Shown in pieces: positions 60,988 to 64,000 of a stretch of 64,000 nucleotides of DNA. This stretch comes from Streptomyces hiroshimensis. Its GTDB lineage: Bacteria > Actinomycetota > Actinomycetes > Streptomycetales > Streptomycetaceae. The first letter of the stretch is position 1, and each line of letters starts with the position of its first letter. The translations under genes were made by a program, and so were the position numbers. The DNA lies in contig NZ_BMUT01000017.1 of NCBI RefSeq assembly GCF_014650335.1, positions 62,001 through 126,000 on the forward strand. Direction: 5' to 3'. Under the pieces are notes generated by a model. The model saw only the letters and a list, made by a program, of their open reading frames with translations. It was not told the origin of the DNA and searched no databases.

Positions 60988-62556
60988 ATGACGACGCAAC
61001 CGCCGGACGGCCCGTACGCCCGGCTGCTGACCCGGCCCTGGCCACGGGCGGCTGCGGCAGTGGGGGCGGGAGCGCTGCCCGCCCTCACGTTTCCCACGCC
61101 TTCGCTGTGGTGGCTGGCCTACGTGGCTCTCGTGCCCTGGCTGTCCCTGATCCGTACGGCGCCGGGCGCGCGGCGGGCGGCGCTCGACGGCTGGCTCGGC
61201 GGTGGCGGATTCCTGCTCGCCGTGCACCACTGGCTGCTGCCGAGCCTGCACGTCTTCATCCTGGTGCTGGCCGCGCTGCTGGGGCTGTTGTGGGCGCCGT
61301 GGGGCGTGCTGGTCAAGCGGCTGCTGGGCGGTTCCCCGGGGCCCGCGCGGGCCGCCGCGGCCCTCGTGGTCATCCCTTCCGGCTGGTTGATGGTCGAACT
61401 TGCCCGTTCATGGGAGTATTTGGGCGGACCGTGGGGTCTGTTCGGGGCGAGCCAGTGGCAGGTGGCACCGGCCCTGAAGCTCGCTTCAACGGGTGGGATC
61501 TGGCTGGTTAGTTTCCTCCTCGTGGCCCTCAACACCGCCGTTTCCACGGTCATTTGGGCTTCTCGCGCGCGTATCACCGGACTAGTCGGTCTGGTCTGCT
61601 GCGCAGCGGTCGTCGCCGGGGTGTGGGTGTGGGCGCCTTCGCCGCGCGCTGCGGGCACCGTCCGGATCGCGCTCGTGCAGCCGGGCGTCGTCGACGGGGC
61701 GGGCAACGTCCAACGGCGGTTCGACCGCCAGGAGGAGCTCACCAGGAAGCTGGCCGGGCAGCGGGTGGACCTCGTCGTATGGGGCGAGAGCAGCGTGGGC
61801 GACGATCTCGTGCAGCGCCCCGACCTGCGGAACCGGCTTACGGCGCTCTCCCGCGCGGTGGGCGCGGACCTCCTCGTCAACGTCGACGCGCGCCGCTCGG
61901 ACCGGCCCGGCATCTTCAAGAGTTCCGTGCTCGTCGGCCCCGGCGGCCCGACCGGCGACCGCTACGACAAGATGCGGCTCGTGCCGTTCGGGGAGTACGT
62001 GCCGGCGCGGTCGGTTCTCGGCTGGGCGACGTCGGTGGGCAAGGCGGCCGGCGAGGACCGCAGGCGCGGCGAACGCCCCGTGGTGATGCGGCTGCCCGCT
62101 TCCCCCTCCGCCCCGGCGGGCCTGCGGATCGGTCCGCTGGTGTGCTTCGAGTCGGCCTTTCCCGACATGAGCCGGCAGCTGGCGCGCGACGGCGCCCAGG
62201 TGATCGTGGCGCAGTCCTCCACCTCGACGTTCCAGCACAGCTGGGCCCCGCCGCAGCACGCCTCGCTCGCCGCGCTGCGGGCCGCCGAGAGCTGGCGGCC
62301 GGTGGTGCACGCGACGCTGACGGGGGTGAGCACGGTCGCCGGTCCGCGGGGCCGGGCGGCCGGAACCCCGCTCGGCACCGACCGCAGCGCCTCCGCCGTG
62401 TACGAGGTGCCGCTGGCCCGCGGCACGAGCCCCTACGTCCGGTACGGGGACTGGATCGTCCTGGCGTCCTTTGCAGTGATCGTCTGCACGTGCGCCGCCG
62501 AGGGCGTCCGTCTGGTGCGACGTCGTGTCAGGAAGCCTGCTGCAGAGCGTCGTTGA
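60988..62556 (+). CDS. lnt: apolipoprotein N-acyltransferase
   Basis: This 522-residue protein has about six to seven N-terminal membrane helices followed by a nitrilase-fold domain. The catalytic triad is complete: Glu267 (VVWGESS), Lys328 (YDKMRLVPFGEY) and Cys386 (LVCFESAF). It acylates the N-terminal cysteine of lipoproteins in the membrane; the several lipoprotein genes in this window would yield substrates. The ATG at 60988 has GGGAGG 6 nt upstream. Its 3' end overlaps the convergent oxidoreductase gene by 29 bases. Streptomycetes often have two copies, so this may not be the only one. Confidence 0.93.
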   Translation: MTTQPPDGPYARLLTRPWPRAAAAVGAGALPALTFPTPSLWWLAYVALVPWLSLIRTAPGARRAALDGWLGGGGFLLAVHHWLLPSLHVFILVLAALLGLLWAPWGVLVKRLLGGSPGPARAAAALVVIPSGWLMVELARSWEYLGGPWGLFGASQWQVAPALKLASTGGIWLVSFLLVALNTAVSTVIWASRARITGLVGLVCCAAVVAGVWVWAPSPRAAGTVRIALVQPGVVDGAGNVQRRFDRQEELTRKLAGQRVDLVVWGESSVGDDLVQRPDLRNRLTALSRAVGADLLVNVDARRSDRPGIFKSSVLVGPGGPTGDRYDKMRLVPFGEYVPARSVLGWATSVGKAAGEDRRRGERPVVMRLPASPSAPAGLRIGPLVCFESAFPDMSRQLARDGAQVIVAQSSTSTFQHSWAPPQHASLAALRAAESWRPVVHATLTGVSTVAGPRGRAAGTPLGTDRSASAVYEVPLARGTSPYVRYGDWIVLASFAVIVCTCAAEGVRLVRRRVRKPAAERR

Positions 62557-63433
62557 CGATGCGCTCGCACAGCTCGTGGGTGAGCAGCGCGTCCTCGGCG
62601 TCGAGCAGCTTGCCCGCCTGCACCGCGTCGAGGAAGGCGAGGACGGTCTGCTCGATGCCGCGCTGCCGGGAGACGGGCACCCAGTCGCCGCGCCTGCGGA
62701 CGCTGGGCTGTCCCTTGTGGTCGATCACCTCGGAGAGGTTGAGGACCTGCCGCTTGGTGTCCTGCCCGGAGACCTCCAGGATCTCCTCGGTGGAGCCGCT
62801 CATCCGGTTCATGGAGCCGATGGCCGTGAAGCCGTCGCCGGAGAGCTGGAGCACGACGTGGTGCATGAGGCCGTCGCGGACGCGGGCGCGCACGTCCACG
62901 TGCTCGACGGGCCCGGGGACGAGGAAGCGCAGGGTGTCGACGACGTGAATGAAGTCGTCGAGCACGAGGGTGCGCGGGTCCTCGGCCAGCCCGACGCGGT
63001 TCTTCTGCATCAGGATCAGGTCGCGCGGGTGGTCCAGGCACTGGGTGTAGGACGGCGCGTAGCGGCGGTTGAAGCCGACCATCAGGCTGACGCCCCGCTC
63101 CCGGGCGAGGCGCACGAGCCGCTCGCTGGTGGCGAGCTCGTAGGCGAGGGGCTTGTCGACGTAGACCGGAACGCCGGCTTCGAGGAGGCGGGTGACGAGC
63201 TCGGGGTGGGCCGCGGTCGCGGCGTGGACGAAGGCGGCGTCGAGGCCCGCCGCGAGCAGCGCGTCGAGGTCGGTGTGGCGCTGGGCCCCGGGGATGCGGT
63301 GGGCGTCGGCGACGCGCGCGAGCGTGGCGGGGGTGCGGGTGTGGAGGTGGAGTTCGAGGCCGGGCCGGGTGGCGAGCACCGGAAGGTAGGCCTTCTGTGC
63401 GATGTCTCCGAGCCCGATGCAGCCGACCTTCAC
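62528..63433 (-). CDS. Gfo/Idh/MocA-family oxidoreductase
   Basis: This 301-residue NAD(P)-dependent dehydrogenase has the N-terminal Rossmann motif VGCIGLGDIAQKAYLPVL and the active-site motif VYVDKPLAYE with the conserved Lys of EKP/DKP. MVGFNRRYAPSY is typical of sugar dehydrogenases in the family. The C-terminal domain has D-D-F-I-H-V-V-D. The substrate is likely a sugar, inositol or related cyclic polyol. GTG at 63433 is chosen because AGGGAGG lies 4 nt upstream and the Rossmann strand follows. It is divergent from the DinB-like gene. Confidence 0.88.
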   Translation of the reverse strand: MKVGCIGLGDIAQKAYLPVLATRPGLELHLHTRTPATLARVADAHRIPGAQRHTDLDALLAAGLDAAFVHAATAAHPELVTRLLEAGVPVYVDKPLAYELATSERLVRLARERGVSLMVGFNRRYAPSYTQCLDHPRDLILMQKNRVGLAEDPRTLVLDDFIHVVDTLRFLVPGPVEHVDVRARVRDGLMHHVVLQLSGDGFTAIGSMNRMSGSTEEILEVSGQDTKRQVLNLSEVIDHKGQPSVRRRGDWVPVSRQRGIEQTVLAFLDAVQAGKLLDAEDALLTHELCERIVNDALQQAS

Positions 63434-63539
63434 AGTGCCTCCCTGGTACGTGCCTTCGTTTGGGAAGCATACGGGCGTACGGAAGGGCGCCGGCGAAAAC
63501 CTCTGGCGCGGGCGGCACGGGGACGCCAGGATGACCGCC

Positions 63540-64000
63540 ATGATCGTTCCTGAGCGTCCCCAGCCCCCCACCGTCTCCGACGAGCGCACCAGCCTGGAGA
63601 GCTGGCTCGACTTCCACCGCGCCACGCTGGCCCTCAAGTGCGCGGGCCTGGACGAGGCGCAGCTGCGCGAGGCCTCCGCGCCGCCGTCCTCGATGAGCCT
63701 CATGGGTCTCGTCCGGCACATGGCCGACGTCGAGCGCAGCTGGTTCCGCCGGTGTCTGGCCCGCGAGGAGGCCGGGCCGATCTACTACTCCGACGAGGAT
63801 CCGGACCGGGACCTGGAGGTCACGGAGGCGGACGGCTGGGAGGAGGCCTACGCCACCTGGCAGGCGGAGATCGCCGCGGCCCGGGAGGCGGCGCGCGGGC
63901 GCTCGCTGGACGACCGCGGCTTCGCCCCGCACCGCAACAAGGAATTCGACCTGCGGTGGATCTACATGCACATGATCGAGGAGTACGCGCGCCACAACGG
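63540..64000 (+). CDS. DinB-family (DUF664) protein, 3' end outside window
   Basis: The frame is open from the ATG at 63540 (AGGA 8 nt upstream; ATG 63531 is an alternative) to the end of the window, at least 153 residues. It has SLESWLDFHRATLALKCAGL, SLMGLVRHMADVERSWFRR with the first metal histidine, and IYMHMIEEYARHNG with the others. These match DUF664/DinB four-helix bundle proteins of actinobacteria, many of which are mycothiol-dependent transferases. The C-terminus is cut off. Confidence 0.85.
   Translation, partial: MIVPERPQPPTVSDERTSLESWLDFHRATLALKCAGLDEAQLREASAPPSSMSLMGLVRHMADVERSWFRRCLAREEAGPIYYSDEDPDRDLEVTEADGWEEAYATWQAEIAAAREAARGRSLDDRGFAPHRNKEFDLRWIYMHMIEEYARHN

Overview
This 64-kb window is very GC-rich chromosomal DNA from an actinomycete, almost certainly a Streptomyces. 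The evidence is third-position G/C codon bias, frequent GTG and TTG starts, many 4-nt translational overlaps (ATGA/GTGA), a conservon operon, a CYP157-type P450, a divergent third EF-Tu, mycothiol/F420-type enzymes, and stand-alone NHEJ genes. I found no rRNA, tRNA, CRISPR array, insertion sequence or phage module. Species cannot be assigned from sequence alone.

Region by region: (1) 1-3.3 kb holds the 3' part of an NTPase-WD40 gene broken by a frameshift, and a remnant of an EamA transporter. (2) 3.4-9.3 kb carries a membrane protein, an F420-type oxidoreductase coupled to an NmrA-type reductase with a divergent TetR regulator, a cytosine-deaminase-like enzyme, a lipoprotein and a hexapeptide-repeat acyltransferase. 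(3) 9.4-22.4 kb is a compact PKS-NRPS operon: an MFS exporter, a KS-AT-ACP protein and a 2587-residue aminotransferase/luciferase-type monooxygenase/C-A-PCP-C protein. All three are joined by 4-nt overlaps and read away from a 73-residue stand-alone LuxR DNA-binding protein. The domain order predicts a 2-hydroxy-3-amino-acyl peptide of the microginin/amastatin kind, and this is the most interesting system here. (4) 22.5-33.9 kb is mixed: DedA, a deaminase with an F420-type oxidoreductase, AsnC, a thioesterase, a Pro/Gln-rich membrane protein, a spermidine-synthase-like protein, a divergent EF-Tu with a 21-bp tandem array upstream, TVP38-like and NTF2-like proteins, lipoproteins, a phospholipase D-like gene with an internal stop, and a PIN-domain protein.

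(5) 34.0-41.6 kb concerns valine and propionyl-CoA metabolism: a 3-hydroxyisobutyryl-CoA hydrolase-like protein, and the mutA-mutB-meaB operon for methylmalonyl-CoA mutase. A TerD-CAP-CAP fusion lies between them. (6) 41.7-47.9 kb has a CinY-like secreted protein, a PAS-GAF-PP2C-HATPase phosphatase, a lipase maturation factor and an FAD monooxygenase-like protein. (7) 48.0-52.1 kb is an end-joining DNA repair locus: PHP protein, ATP-dependent ligase, LigD-type polymerase and Ku. (8) 52.1-54.8 kb is a LuxR-family-like large ATPase with an internal amber codon and no C-terminal HTH. (9) 55.2-60.7 kb is a conservon (sensor-like ATPase, roadblock, DUF742, GTPase) coupled to a P450 with no EXXR motif, ending tail-to-tail on a class I terpene cyclase. 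(10) 61-64 kb holds apolipoprotein N-acyltransferase, a Gfo/Idh/MocA oxidoreductase and a partial DinB-like protein cut by the window end.

Four genes appear inactivated: the WD40 protein, EamA, the phospholipase D-like gene and the large ATPase. I cannot separate true mutation from sequencing error without reads. All calls rest on reading the sequence and on knowledge of the families; no database search was run.
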